Source: Silurus meridionalis
Taxonomy: Eukaryota > Chordata > Actinopteri > Siluriformes > Siluridae
NCBI RefSeq assembly: GCF_014805685.1
Contig: NC_060911.1
Span: 15,000,212-15,064,211 of the forward strand
Length of the DNA: 64,000 nucleotides
Direction of reading: 5' to 3'
Made by a program: the position numbers and the translations under genes. This document shows, piece after piece, positions 11,001-22,731 of this stretch (position 1 is the stretch's first letter; every line of letters begins with the position of its first letter). Below the pieces are notes generated by a model. It saw only the letters and a program-made list of their open reading frames with translations, was not told the DNA's origin and ran no database searches.

Positions 11001-12350
11001 GGTTCCTTCCACTTCCTGCAGTGTGACCATCTCATCTCCAGCTGCACTCAGTAAACCTGCATCACAGCTTCAGGTTCAATATTTTACTCACAAACAGTCC
11101 ATTAAAACTTTACTGTAAATCATGTGTGATTTTAGATGATGTTTTTAAATTCACAATATAAATATATAATATTTTATGGAATCTGTATGTTCTGTATTGA
11201 ATATATTATTATACACTACAGCAGAACATCTATTAATACAAGCACAAAAATATTGGGACACTTTGTTAAATGTAAATAAAACAGAATTCAATTATTTGCA
11301 TATCTTATAAACTCATTTTATTTAGAAAAGAACATAGAAAATATACTAAATGAACTGAGGAAATGTTTTATTTTAGGGGAACAAATACGTTCATTTTGAA
11401 TTTGATGGATTCAACAATTTTTTAATAAGTTGGGACAGGGCCATGTTTCCCACCGTACAGAATCTCTTCTACTTTTAACACCAGTCTGTATATATCTGTG
11501 AGCTGAGGAGACAGTTGGTAGAGTTTTGGGAGAGGAATGTTCTCCCATTCATGTCTGATACAGGATTCTAACTGCCCTACAGTCCTAGATCTTCTTTGTT
11601 GTATTTTTTGCTTTGTGATGCACCACATGGTTTTAATTGGTGAAAGTTCTGGACTGTAGACAGACCAGTTCAGCATCCAGACTCTTCTACTATGAAGCAG
11701 TTCAAACATTTAATATGTTTTCTGTCTTTTATTGTGAATAAAATATATATTAATATAATAAAATATGGGTTTATGAAGAAATTGTTCTTTTAATAAACAT
11801 TATTGGACTTGGGGTTGTAAAAATCAAGGGATTTATCTGAATTATAAATAACAGATTGTTTCAGATGGAATTTTATTGCAAACTAAAATTCCTCAAAGTT
11901 CAATTTCTAAATTAATAATCTGTCAATTCATTTTTTTTAAATGCAGCTTGCAGAAGTTTTCACCGACTTTACAATAGTACTAAAAGTTATAATGTTTTAG
12001 CAACAGATTAGAAAATAGACATAAAAATTAAAGAAAATAAATTGTGAAATGATAAAAGTGGAAAACATCATCATCATCTGAAATCTGCACAATAAATCTA
12101 TTAGATCATTTACTTCTTACCATTAACACAATAATTCAATTGATTTTATTCATTTATTAATTTACAAAAAAATTGACTAAACTTTACCCTGTTACTGAAA
12201 TAGTATTTTTTTTGTAAAGTTAATGATTTTCTCTAATTTAAATAAAATGTAATGTTACACCCAGTTCTGGAGCTGAGGATCAGAGTTCATCTGCACATGG
12301 AGAAGACTTTATTCCCTCCAACACACCAATTATTATTATTATTATTCATT

Positions 12351-12390
<40 letters not shown>

Positions 12391-12469
12391 ACTTACAGCA
12401 CATCAGAGAGAGAAAAGTGTGGAGAATCCTGTTTCCTGCTGAAATATTCACACCATTGTTATACTCCAT
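8080..12469 (-). CDS. CD2/SLAM-family-like receptor, gene A (six exons, about 314 aa)
   Basis: Exons: 12469-12397 (signal, ILHTFLSLMC core), 11041-10721 (V-like D1), 10222-9938 (C2-like D2), 9732-9619 (transmembrane), 9530-9457 and 8157-8080 (tail). Phases agree (phase 1 up to the first tail exon, then 0). D1 has no cysteine and has N-glycosylation sites NIS and NHS. D2 has four cysteines (ESCSLLC, TYICVSANPVS, ITQLC), the pattern of CD2/SLAM proteins such as CD84 and CD244. A 22-residue uncharged membrane span ends in WLKKKK. The intron after the membrane exon has a GC donor (AAG|GCGAGT). The tail carries PTYADI, with Pro at -2 so a poor ITIM, and VVYSEV, a good ITIM. Expected role: leukocyte surface receptor binding a CD2-family partner and signalling through SH2 proteins. 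The Tc1 remnant at 8273-9440 sits in the last intron. The exact orthologue cannot be named. Confidence 0.82.
8273..9440 (+). mobile_element. Tc1-like transposon remnant in gene A intron 5
   Basis: The insertion is absent from genes B and C, which read straight through. It starts with the helix-turn-helix part (MGRGSPFSPMLQQK) but a TAA follows QRKI. The DDE core is readable as WSDES, FQHDNARPHTA and SPDLSHIENIW, interrupted by a TGA after RIRVLK at 9125 and further stops. The long terminal inverted repeats of this family are missing, so both ends are deleted. Antisense to gene A. It shares both breakpoints with the copy in gene D. Confidence 0.9.
11228..11880 (-). mobile_element. Older Tc1-like relic in gene A intron 1
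   Basis: The minus strand encodes the C-terminal part of a Tc1-type transposase (LNWSVYSPELSPIKTMW, then RTVGQLESCIRHEW), with Lys replacing the third catalytic Glu of the PIEN motif. A terminal-repeat-like end, AATATTGGGACACTTTG, lies at about 11248-11264. It is present in all four genes, so it predates the array duplication. Confidence 0.75.
12355..12388. repeat. (GT)n microsatellite next to the exon 1 donor
   Basis: Runs up to 7 bp from the minus-strand donor GTAAGT of the signal exon. All four genes keep a GT array at this spot, with different lengths. Confidence 0.85.
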
Positions 12470-12481
12470 AGTGCGCGTTTC

Positions 12482-12558
12482 TCAGATCAACATTTTCCCG
12501 TTTTTCCTGAACATCAGTGACACTGAAGAATTCCATAAACACTGCAGATTAGCGCCAT
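12482..12558 (-). promoter_or_regulatory. Two upstream ORFs in the gene A leader
   Basis: uORF1 (12558-12514) encodes MALICSVYGILQCH and stops. uORF2 begins inside that stop (TGATG) and ends at 12482 after ten codons, 12 bp before the main ATG at 12469. uORF1 has A at -3 and G at +4, a strong start context. Both are kept in all four genes. They would dampen translation if the transcript begins upstream of 12558; the transcription start is not known. Confidence 0.4.
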
Positions 12559-13345
12559 GATGAAGGTTTCTGTTCTACACAAGTTTCCGATGCCGTGAGC
12601 TTCTCGTCTTCTGTGGCTCACATCCAGAAAACCACTGGAGCTCCGCCTGTAGCAGTGTTCAGTCTGTAAACACTCACTACATGCCTGTGTAGATACTCAG
12701 ATCCTGAAATCTCACCATTTTACTCATCATTTATCATCTCATAATCATTTTACTATTATTTACAGTTCAGTGTGTTTTCAGTGAAAAGAAGATTGTAGAA
12801 AAAAAACCCTGGCATTGCCATGCGATTATCTGATGTCACATGACTCCACCTCCAACATCCTGAACATGTGGTTACATGTGGTGGTTACATGGATCAACGT
12901 CTAACACCACCAACCCTCATTTCTTCAGACTCCCAGATTTCTTTAGCATTCTTTATATAGATTTCTTTATATTTTTACTGTACTGTAGATAAATGTGTGG
13001 TATTTCATTCTAATGTCCTGATGGTCAGGAATCACTGTCAGTATTTATTCTGTGGATTCTGTTGTAGGAAGTTCAGCACTGGACTGGACTCCTGTCTACA
13101 TTTCTGCATAAGTTTGTACACCCTCAGGTAGACGTTACAGTACATGCAGGTAACATGTTTCACTTCAGTCTGTATTTATAAGCAGAAATTTACATTTAAT
13201 AAAAAGCTTTGAATATAAAGTGTGATCCTGCTTCGTTTTTCTATGTGACCTTTAATAAGTGTTATGAGGTTTTAATGATTCACTGGTTCTCAGTAAACAC
13301 ATTAACACTCAGTGTAGATCGAACAGAACGAACACTTCAGCACTT

Positions 13346-13639
13346 TCAGAACTTTACAGGTTCTGTGTTAAAGATAAATATGAAGTTGATCATTTCTGCA
13401 GTCTGGTCGTCCATCACCACTTCCCCCTTTACTGTCTGTGAGTCAGAGATCTGAACACTGAACCCACCACAAACCTCTGCACCAGCTAGAACAAATGTCA
13501 CTGTTTTATCATTTCCTTTCTCTGTTAATTGTTCATTCACTGTTTTTGGATGTTGTTCAGTGTAAAGATGGAGACAGTGAAGAGATCTGAGTATTTCCAT
13601 AAAACCAAGAAAAACAATCAGAGAGTCAGAAGATTCCAC
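13346..13639 (-). other. 97-codon conserved open frame, unidentified (U1)
   Basis: An open frame about 0.9 kb upstream of gene A exon 1, containing LRSLHCLHLYTEQHPKTVNE, AGAEVCGGFSVQISDS and VKGEVVMDDQTAEMINF. The first codon is GTG, so there is no usable ATG at its start, but a candidate acceptor (CCCTCAG) precedes it. The frame is open in all four units. I do not recognise the product, and most differences between copies change the amino acid, which does not support a conserved protein. Confidence 0.3.
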
Positions 13640-14177
13640 AGCTGAGGGTTGGAGACCTCACAGGCAGTTTTCATTTCCTCTCTGATTCTTATTGTGCTGA
13701 AGAAGTGAATGCATCATCTCTTAATTTCTCATCATCCTCAAATCAATATGAGTGAGATATCAAATGCTTTTGGGATGTAAAAGCCGGTGTGTCTGGGAGT
13801 GATAACAGCACACTGTACAACACAATATCCAGGTTACTAAACTTTACACAACTGGAGTTAGTTAGTGGTGATGAGAGAACTAGTTAGCTAGTTAGCACAA
13901 CAAGAGAACAGCTGTAGCTGCTTGGAGAAAGAAATGGATGGAGGGTGAAGGACTGGAGAGAATATGAATCTATATCCTGGTGATATATTATTTATATTTG
14001 GTCTGATCTCAGGTTTTTCAGGTTGTTTCCCAGCTCAGATTTCACTTCTTAATTTTGGGTTTGTCGATTTTGCGTTTCCTACTAATTTCATAAAAGAACC
14101 AAAATGCACTCGTCTTTTTCAGTGAACCACATCAATACGCCATTTAGGTTCAAGGCTGAAGATAAAATCTCAGATAT

Positions 14178-14250
14178 GGAGAGAGAGAGAGAACAAGAGA
14201 GGGGGAGGGGAAGAGAGAGGGGGAGGGAGGATAGAGAGATAGAGAGAGAG
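14178..14250. repeat. (GA)n-rich tract
   Basis: Purine-rich GA/GGGGA repeat; orthologous tracts lie at 42056-42136 and 59878-59940. Confidence 0.85.
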
Positions 14251-14639
14251 AATCTGAGCAAAGCATTTAACTGAACAGACTCCAGTGTTATAAGACACTA
14301 CTGCATGACTGCACCCTGTAATATTCTCCCTTCATGCATGTGAGAGACTTTTATTTATTCATTTCCACAGAAGAAGCACTCACAGGTTCAGCTGAACCTC
14401 ATGAAGTTATTATGTCTGTATCATGTTTATAAAGAAAGAAATTCCTAGCAGAGGTTTGTAAACAATGAAGATTGAGTCAGTTACAGAAAGCGGCTGCCTG
14501 GAACAAGCTGGAACATGTTGAGAGAATTTTTCATCATCAGTTTGTTACTTTCGGTTTGTAATATTCCTGCACTCACACTCTGTTCTGACTGGAATCCTCA
14601 CTGTGAGTCTGGACTTGTTCCTCTCATATTAAAACTGGA

Positions 14640-17600
14640 GTAATAAGTCACATGGCCCAAACATAAAGACTGAATAGAGTATTGAATAAAACAGGATAAA
14701 AACTGCTTCAAACTAAAATCCACACGAAGCCTTTTAGTGTAGAGTAACAACACCAGTTGATGATTCAGCAAAAACACGTGTCCAAGCCAAGTGGTTTTCT
14801 AGTTTGTTGCTGCTTCCTCAAATAGCCAACAGTTTAACACGAATCTAATCCTAATGCACAGACAATATGTAAATAATTGGTTCATTTTAAAAAACACCAT
14901 TAAATCTGTTTCTATGGTTTATTTCTCATTCTCTAATGGAATTGTAGAGTGACAGAAAACAGAATTGACATGCCGTTAGGAGAAACTCGCTAGACTAGTT
15001 CATGATATGGGTGTGTAACTGTATGAAATGATGAATGATGAAAGAGCAGAGCAGATGTTCTTCATTTTATAAAGCACATCATGCTGCCATTTCAGACTCC
15101 ATATTATATCTGTGTAGGTTCAGGATCTGAGCTGGACTCAGTTTATCTGCTGCACTGTAATGTGTACAGCATTGAGATGTAACATCAACCACAGCGTGTC
15201 AGGAAGAACAAGCTGAAAGCAGAAGATTTAACTGCTTTAACAACAGTGTATTCATGTACAGCAGAACATTCAGCTTTATAACTCCAGTTATAATGATTCC
15301 TGTCCTGCTTTAACAAATCCTCATCACTTCACTTCATCATCACAACATCTCTCTCTAAACTAGAACTCTTAACATATCTGACATCAAAGTGACTCATGAG
15401 TCAGACAGAAACACTCTGCTTGGTACTTTACAAGGTTTTTTTTTCTTTGCTCAGTCTTATGGAATTTTTGATTGCCACCATCATGACTGTGTTTTTACCA
15501 AACTTCCTGGGTTCCTCCTCATTGATGTTTGTTTTTGTAAATAATTAATGCAGCTTTGTTTGATTGGTTGATACGTTAAGACACTTCTTGGATTGCACCA
15601 GTTTATATCCTGAAGGTGTTTACTAAGTGGGTGGGGCTTCCTCTTTCTTACATATCAACTAAAGGGATACTAAACACTCATGGGTGTGTGTGAGCTGATT
15701 CTTGTAGAAGATACCACTTTTCAAATATACACAGTGATGTAGCATGAGCAGCAGATTGAACAGATGCAGATGTTTGGCTTCAAGAACATGTTTTCACCTT
15801 TCCAGTTGTTTGCTGGTATATGATGGGGTATGTAACTGGTGGGTTGAAATTGGCATGTGACCAAACATCAAACTCTTCAAGCTTGGCTACACCAAAGGTT
15901 AACCAGGCCAGCTTTATGCTATGTGCATTTTCTCCAGTAGTTTACTGGGTACCTGCCAGAATACCTTCATTGGCCAAAAGAATATCCTGAAAGGATTTTT
16001 TCTTCAGAGCCTGATTTATTTTGAAAGCACTTGGAACTCCAAGCCAGAGAAACAGCACGGATTAAGGTACACGTTGTCCCAGGCCACCATCTGAACCCAC
16101 CAGTGGGCTGGGCTGTAGGTTACCACTAAAACCAGAAGGTTTGTCACTGTAGCCAATTTGTTTGGCGTATTGATAAAGGTGTTTGAGGATCCCACCTTTG
16201 ACCTTGACCTGGAGGATTTTTTTTTCAGGAGCTATCAGTCTGTTACTGTCTATTGTATAAACACACTTGGCTTAATTTAATTCTAAGTATAGAAAAGGGC
16301 TTGAGACGAAGTAAAAGCATCGTCCCCTGCAGAGCTTCTTTCTGAGCCCAGTGAGGAGGCCCATCATGAAGAGCTCCAGACTGTGGCTGACAGTGAAGTC
16401 TCCCCCATTAAGCTCTCTCTAGAGGCCATTAATGTTTCAATTAGGTGCCCTCAAACTTTTCTGTGGCCTTTAATGCCATACTGCTGTCTGAGTTTGACAG
16501 CCTGGCTTCCAATGAGGAGTTCCAGTTAGAGGTCTTCAAGTTGGCCTCCCACGCCACTTTAAGTCACTGACAGGGCCAAACCCTGCTCCTGCCAGAGGCT
16601 GATAACTGTTCTTCTACAACCTGTTCATGCCTGAGGATAAAAATGGGGCCTCTCACAACTTGTTAATTACATAAGCCAATGACATAAACTCTCACCACCT
16701 GCTAAAACCTGAGGCCTCCCACATCCTGCTCATACCTGGGGCCAATGGCGTGGCATGAACTGAGACCGACAGTGTGGTCTCCTACGCCATGACAATATCT
16801 GCAGCTGACAGTCAGACCTTCCAGACCTGTCACATGGCTTTACAATTAATTCTGTAATTTAATCTCTGCTTCTTGCTAGGAGGCCTCTGCTTGCTCCCAG
16901 CTCCAGTGACCTGGGTGATCTACAAGCTGAACAGTGTCTTCCTTGGGAGTTTATTTGTAGTTTATGGTGGATGTTCTATTTCAGATTTTATGTTGTTTCT
17001 GTAAATTTACAGTAACATGTCCATTAGAAAGAATCATTTCTAGGTGAAATTCAGATCTTAAAAATTGATGTATTTTTTAATAGTGTTCTTTTACATTTAG
17101 CTGCAGCTGACAAACACATGATTCGGTCATGATTTACTGAAGTCTTTGAAGATGTTTTGGTGTCTGCAGAACTTCAGAGTGAACAGGAAGTTACAATGGC
17201 CAGCTTGTGTACACTCAAGTGGTCTAAATGAAGCGCTGTACTCCAATATTGTCTAATTTTAGTCTTTTATACACACACTTTAATTTAAACATGTTTATGA
17301 GTTTGTGTTTATCTTCTTTGATATTTTGTGTTTTTTTTTCATTTCCTCTGACTGTGGTAGAATCTTTCTAAATTCATCATCAGACTTCCTGTTGAACACT
17401 CACGTGAGTAAGACCCTGAATGTGTGCCATGTTTATCTGATTAATGTGTCAAATGAATGTTCATTCTGTAAATAAACTTTAATGTCCTGTGACCTTAAAT
17501 AAATAAATAAACAAAAAAACAAATCATCTCATCAATATATTGAATCCACCTGTACTCCACACCTCTTTTCAGATCGATGGTTGAGCTTCTACACGTTTAA

Positions 17601-18100
17601 ATGCAGGATTGAGAGCAGATGCCACACAAGCCAGATGTTGAACAGCAGAACAGCAGCTGGTCTGTAATTACTGACTGTAGAATAACTGCTGTTTTTAGAA
17701 ATCGACTCGGCATGTTTGCTGTCAGCTGTTTGTTTGTTAGTTGTGCCTTTGTGTTGATCTGTAGATAAGAATCAGTTAAATATTGATCTGATGCTTGTGG
17801 TTGGTTGTTATGGCAACACATTAGATGCAGTAAATCTGCTGATGCTGCTGTTTATCTATGAATGGTGTTGAATTATAATCTCCATTTGTTTCGCTTTATA
17901 GAAATATATCAACAATAGCACACGAGAAATTGAATAAATTTTCTTTTACAGATGAATCGAAATGGAATGTTGAATTGTTTGATTGAGGATGAAAATGTTT
18001 TGTTTTGGTGGATATGCGTTTGTTTATGCTAACGCACAGCATAGTGTTATTTCTGAGTGTATTTTCACATCAGCGTGTTCTACTTTTAAAACCTAGCTCT
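14640..18100. other. Gene-poor stretch with an ancient unidentified repeat (U1)
   Basis: No intact gene. About 15780-17000 has a slightly higher GC content and scattered short frames such as PCSCQRLITVLL, broken by many stops. It matches 43620-44850 closely and 60620-61060 distantly, so it looks like a decayed interspersed element of unknown class. Confidence 0.5.
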
Positions 18101-18131
18101 TTACTGCATGTGGGATGAAGCAGTCCATACA

Positions 18132-18133
<2 letters not shown>

Positions 18134-18205
<72 letters not shown>
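18134..18205. repeat. (CA)n microsatellite
   Basis: Long perfect CA array; the U3 counterpart is at 45993-46057. Confidence 0.95.
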
Positions 18206-18207
<2 letters not shown>

Positions 18208-18924
18208 TCCACACTTTCACACACCAGCCTTTCTACTTGTGTTCCATCAAACAGCACAAACCACATTCACACACACACATTGTACTGCCCTACATACAGA
18301 GGCCACAGGTTCTATTATGAGTTGCAGTGGCACAGAGATGCACGAGACCTTGTGCTGGTTTTCTTTGAAAAACATTTAAAAGTAGTGACACATGATTTTG
18401 GGTCAAACGTTTTGTTGTTTTTTATTACAAATGAACCCAGAACATGTCTTTAGTCTCTGTAGCATTACATCACACTGACCTGAAGATCAGTCTACACATC
18501 ACACACTAGTTTCTACATCATAACCTCTAACATACAAAGCTGAACTTGTATCTTTTGAGACCTTCTTTTAATTCTTTCACACATTTGCCCACTGTATTCT
18601 CACCACTTCCTTCAGAGCTGTGACAGAAATAATATGAAAGATGTTTGTGATCTGGTGTGATTTATTTGAAAGCCGCTTCCATGATGGAAAACCAGATAAA
18701 CCACAAGACCAAGAGCTTCAAGCATCTTAGCTGCAAAAATGAATGAAAGAAAGCCAAAGTTTATTAATTGGAGCATCAGATACCACAAGAGTTTCCAAGC
18801 AGTAAATATCAACATAATTACCATGTTAGTCATGTGGTACAATATCAGTAAGACAGAGTGTAAAAAAAAAACATTTAATGTAAGATATTGGAGTCATGGG
18901 GATCTGACAATAATAATATCTTCT

Positions 18925-19880
18925 GCTCAAGCAGTTTGTCAAGTCGAGGTATTGGGTAGACATCAAATTAAGATACTGTGCTGATGTTTCTAAAGTCCAC
19001 ACGGAACCAACAATCACCTTTGGGTACAGGACCACGAGGCTGAACCTGTCACTGTGAGACTCCATGATAAAGAAGCGTAGCTCATAGATCTTACAAATAG
19101 AGGTACCTGTGCACCATAGGAGCATGTCAGTGTGCTGTTCTAGAAAGTTCCTGCAACTGGGCAGAGGCAAAAAAAACGTTGGAAAATCCCTGCTGTAACT
19201 TAAGAACCTTTAAAATAGTTAACATTCCCAACCTGCCAAGTGACCTTGAAGGTCCATGACCCGTGTCTTGAACTGTCAGGATCACTTTCGGGAAATAACA
19301 CGGAACAGTTACACTGTGTGCTGAGATGCTGTGGAAAGGCAGTGCTTCCGTATATCGCATTGTGAAGTCGACCAAAACTAGCATCAAGTGATACCCTCGT
19401 GCAGTCTGCTTTAATGGTTTAAGGAGGTCCATACCTTTGAAGGAGCACATCACCGTGAATGCCCGGCCAAGTGAAGGGGCAACAGACGTTCTTGTGTTCT
19501 GTCGTGTCCCAAGTGTCCATTGGCATCCCCGTGCGGCTCTTTGGGATCAACAACTGGGTCGCCTCCTCTTTTCTGTGAGTGTCCTGGTCATTTGATAAAG
19601 CTTGTCTTTAATAAGGACAAAGTTAGGGGTAGGAGAGTATAACGTTTTATTTGCTGACCATTCATTATTCTCACTTGGTCCAAAGTGTGCCGGAGGGTTT
19701 TGTCTCATGTCTGTACCAGTGGAAAAGTTCCAGAGCATCTCCTTTACAGCAGGTCTTATAAGATGTACCTAAAATGCAGTTCTTAGGACCTACCAAAGAG
19801 GAAACCAGGTAATGGTGTCTTGAAAGCAAAAGTAGTTTTGGGATAAAATTTGTGTTTTTGGGGAGAAAATTCATGCACAA
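18925..19880 (-). mobile_element. Gmr1-type Ty3/gypsy retrotransposon remnant (U1)
   Basis: Minus-strand fragments in order: LYQMTRTL (about 19.6 kb); an integrase zinc-binding-like part (MPMADT, then FTWPGIHGDV); the integrase core start (MDLLKPLKQTARGYHLMLVL, FTMRYTEALPF); and then reverse-transcriptase fragments (RNFLEQHTD, ESHSDRFSLVVL, LDLTNCL). Integrase therefore precedes reverse transcriptase, as in the Gmr1 group of fish gypsy elements. Most of the integrase core and the RNase H are missing, and the frames are broken. No LTRs were recognised. Confidence 0.7.
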
Positions 19881-19950
19881 ATTGAAATATCATTGTATAA
19901 AAGGAGTCTGATGTGTTGCTTGTGTTGGTATTCAAGTCTGCTGAATGTAA

Positions 19951-21170
19951 CTGGAGATGAGATGATCACACTGTATGAAGTGGAATGAGCCACAATAACT
20001 CTTATACTGGGATTACTGGAATTCAGAGTGATGCTCATTCAGTGGTTTTATGAAAGCAGAGGAAAAGATATTGTTCAGTAGGTGTTTAAAGGAGAAACAG
20101 TTACAGAACTCAGTAGAGATTTAAAGAGATACTGCAGCTGAACATAACCAGTGGCACTTTAACCATCAGGAACATCAGCAGGAACCATTCTGGAGTTTAT
20201 TTATTATTTATTAAATCCTGAAATAAGATCTTTTATCTAGCAAAATCAGTTTTTATGGTGAATAAATATTACAGTGTTCACCCAAATATTCTTATAAAAA
20301 TGCACCATTATGATAAACCCCAGTCTCTTCTTCACACAGTTCCTGTTTCTTCTCCATACATGACCAGGCGCACTGGATCCAGATGTTCAGTGTTATGTTC
20401 TGTGAAATATCAGATACATGAGTCTTTCTTGGCTTAAAGCAGGGGCGTCCAAACCTTTTTTCCTGAGGAAAACATATATTCCTGAATATTGTTAAAATCA
20501 ATCAAATGAAGGTAAATCACGTTTGATAAATGAACATGTTTAAAGAAAAAAAGCCTCCATCACAGCTCTCCATTAGTACATTCTCATTTTATTTTTTACA
20601 AAAAAGTTGGCAGGTAATTCTCTCAGTTACAGCCTCAGGTTGGCAGTCCCTTTTGTTCCACCATTTCTGGTGACAATGAGCACTTTTTTTTTTTTACTGC
20701 TTTCGCTGTCTAGATTCTAGACAGTACAGCTCCACCTAGTGGTGAAAAATAAAAGTTACTTTTTTGATTGCATGCGATCTGGAGGCGCTTTTAAGTGTAA
20801 ATATTATGTGAGGTCTATAAATCATTATATTTTCAGACTTTGATACGGGCCAATTAAATTGGGTGGCAGGCCGCAGTTTGGTGACCCTGAGCACCTTTGA
20901 TTCTTTGATTGCTTGAGTTGTGGAGGCGCTGCCTTGTTCGAGGCAGTACAGCTCCATCTAGTGTTAAAATTCAGAACTACAGTACATTTAGCCATAAATA
21001 TTATGGAAAGGCTATAAACCATTATATATTTGATACGGGCCAATTAAAAATTTATTGCGGGCTGGAGTTTGGACACCACTGGCTTAAAGGTACAGAGATA
21101 TTAAACCAGACCAATGATTCTGCTGAAGGTGATAAAATAAATATGCCCTGTTTCTATTGTAGAAAAGTGT
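19951..21170 (+). pseudogene. CD2/SLAM-like Ig gene fragment, second lineage (U2)
   Basis: The V exon (19951-20215) starts GDEMITLYEVE and then hits TGA; several more stops and frame changes follow, though SGTSAGTILEFIY still marks its end in a shifted frame. The C2 exon starts at 20340 after a CACACAG acceptor and is split at 20439 by a hAT-type element; it resumes at 21082 and decays by about 21170. Dead on several counts. Confidence 0.75.
20440..21081. mobile_element. Non-autonomous hAT-type element in an Ig pseudogene exon
   Basis: Begins CAGGGGCGTCCAAAC and ends GTTTGGACACCACTG, imperfect terminal inverted repeats, with an 8-bp target duplication GCTTAAAG at 20432-20439 and 21082-21089. 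The 8-bp duplication and CAG...CTG ends point to the hAT superfamily. It has no transposase, so it was mobilised in trans. The same insertion is in U4 (48268-50035), so it predates that duplication. Confidence 0.85.
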
Positions 21171-21394
21171 GAGTGCTGCAGCTACATCGAGTTCCTGAAT
21201 CAATCAGTGTGTTCAACAGGATAAACATCAGACAATCTGTGACTTATAGGACATGAACCCATAAGACTGTTAATCAAATCCAAAATTACAAACATATAAA
21301 CAAGGCAAAAGAAAACTTTAAAATTTTTCACATTGCGGGACAAAACCACATCTAATCCTCATTGGTCGATGTCACTCAAGTCGACAACTTTCAT

Positions 21395-21545
21395 TAAAAC
21401 AGTTTATTTAGACGCTTCGTCACTCGCTGTGTGTGTGATTATTAACTAGCAGAGAAATGACGAGATGTGGAATAATGGCGGCCTCTAGTGGACAAAACTA
21501 GACATTAACACTGACACGAACACATTCTGACAGAATAAAGACTAT
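21395..21545. repeat. Array-associated repeat, copy 3
   Basis: U2 copy of the block at 3505-3620, including the GCGGCCTCTAGTGGAC core. Confidence 0.6.
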
Positions 21546-21699
21546 TTTAATGTTTATATTCTGTTTATACATAAACAATTAGTACATAAGACTGGAAATG
21601 ACACTGCAGGTGAGTTACAGAAACCTGAGATCTTACATTTCCACCAGAAATTAAACTAAATTAGAAATCAGCAGGACGTGAAGTGTAATTTACATCCTT

Positions 21700-21700
21700 A

Positions 21701-21741
<41 letters not shown>
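21700..21741. repeat. (GT)n microsatellite
   Basis: Sits at the deletion point where U2 lacks the Asp-rich block. Confidence 0.9.
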
Positions 21742-21747
<6 letters not shown>

Positions 21748-22425
21748 TTTGTGTGTGTGAACAATGTGCAATGAAGTTGATTTTTAAGTTGATTATTATT
21801 AAATAAATACTATAAAGTGAAAGTGGACTTACAGTAACATGTTCGAGTCTGATTAAAGTCTGAATTTGGCATCAATAATAAAATAAATAAGTGTTTAGGT
21901 GTAAAATTCCTTCCTGATTTATAATCAAACTGTTGATGCTTCATAAAAAAGGTTTTAATTCTAATTTTAATACTGAATTATTTCTGAATTACTCACATTA
22001 TTTACCAAACTAATAAATATTCATATCTTTTATAAATTACAGGACAAATGATTTAAACTTTTGTGTTTTAATTGACAAAATAAAAAAAAAAATTGTAAAT
22101 ATAAAGTCTATCAGCTATAAAGTAAAAGCTTTGGGAGATTTATATTGTTTGGTAAAAATAAAAACTCTATATAATAATAACAACTCTATAGTATAGTACA
22201 GTAAAGGACAATATATAGTAAATTTACTAATAATTCTATAGAAATATTTATACAGGAAACAGCACCTTTTAAAGGCAGGAAGGAGAGATCTGTGTTCGGA
22301 AATGAATTTATTGTTATTTAATGAGAACTGAAAATATATTAAAATCATGAAATTGTGCAGAATCTCAGCTTTTTAATGTTTCATAAAACAAAAAAGATCA
22401 AAAGAGGAATTTCCACATGTACATT

Positions 22426-22431
22426 TTTATT
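22426..22431 (-). terminator. Polyadenylation signal of gene B
   Basis: AATAAA on the minus strand in the same context as gene A's signal, about 800 bp past the gene B stop. Confidence 0.55.
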
Positions 22432-22619
22432 AGAAATAAAACACTACACACGTCACTCACATATTATATGTTCTGTCTCTTAAAGTCCTGAAGGTGTTTG
22501 TTTGATCTACACACACTGAGAGGATCAACAGAGTTTCAGGAAGAAAGACATGATCAAGTTTTTCAGGATCTACAGTCACGTGTTCATGTGAGAAGTGAAT
22601 ACAATGCTGACTAATATAC

Positions 22620-22621
<2 letters not shown>

Positions 22622-22676
<55 letters not shown>
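22622..22676. repeat. (CA)n microsatellite in the gene B 3' UTR
   Basis: Orthologous to the array at 7532-7568. Confidence 0.9.
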
Positions 22677-22678
<2 letters not shown>

Positions 22679-22731
22679 CTCTGGATGTGTATCTGATCCG
22701 AACAATGTGCTGTAATGTGAGAAGTGCAAAC

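Larger units (their letters stand above)
3800..19930. repeat. Tandem unit U1 (contains gene A)
   Basis: First of four paralogous units, bounded by recurrence of the plus-strand Ig pseudogene at 3804, 19951, 33642 and 47806. Contents: Ig pseudogene, Asp-rich block, gene A, 97-codon frame, long gene-poor stretch and a Gmr1-type gypsy remnant. The stretch 12.9-19.9 kb is nearly the same as 40.9-47.8 kb of U3. Confidence 0.85.

Noticed and set aside
18108..18453. Thr-His repeat frames over the CA arrays (also at 45.97 kb)
   Set aside because: Microsatellite translation without start context, splice sites or homology.
18612..18842. Hydrophobic 76-codon minus frame, identical in U3 at 46458-46688
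   Set aside because: It starts at a non-ATG codon and has no recognisable domain. Identity is explained by the recent U1/U3 duplication.
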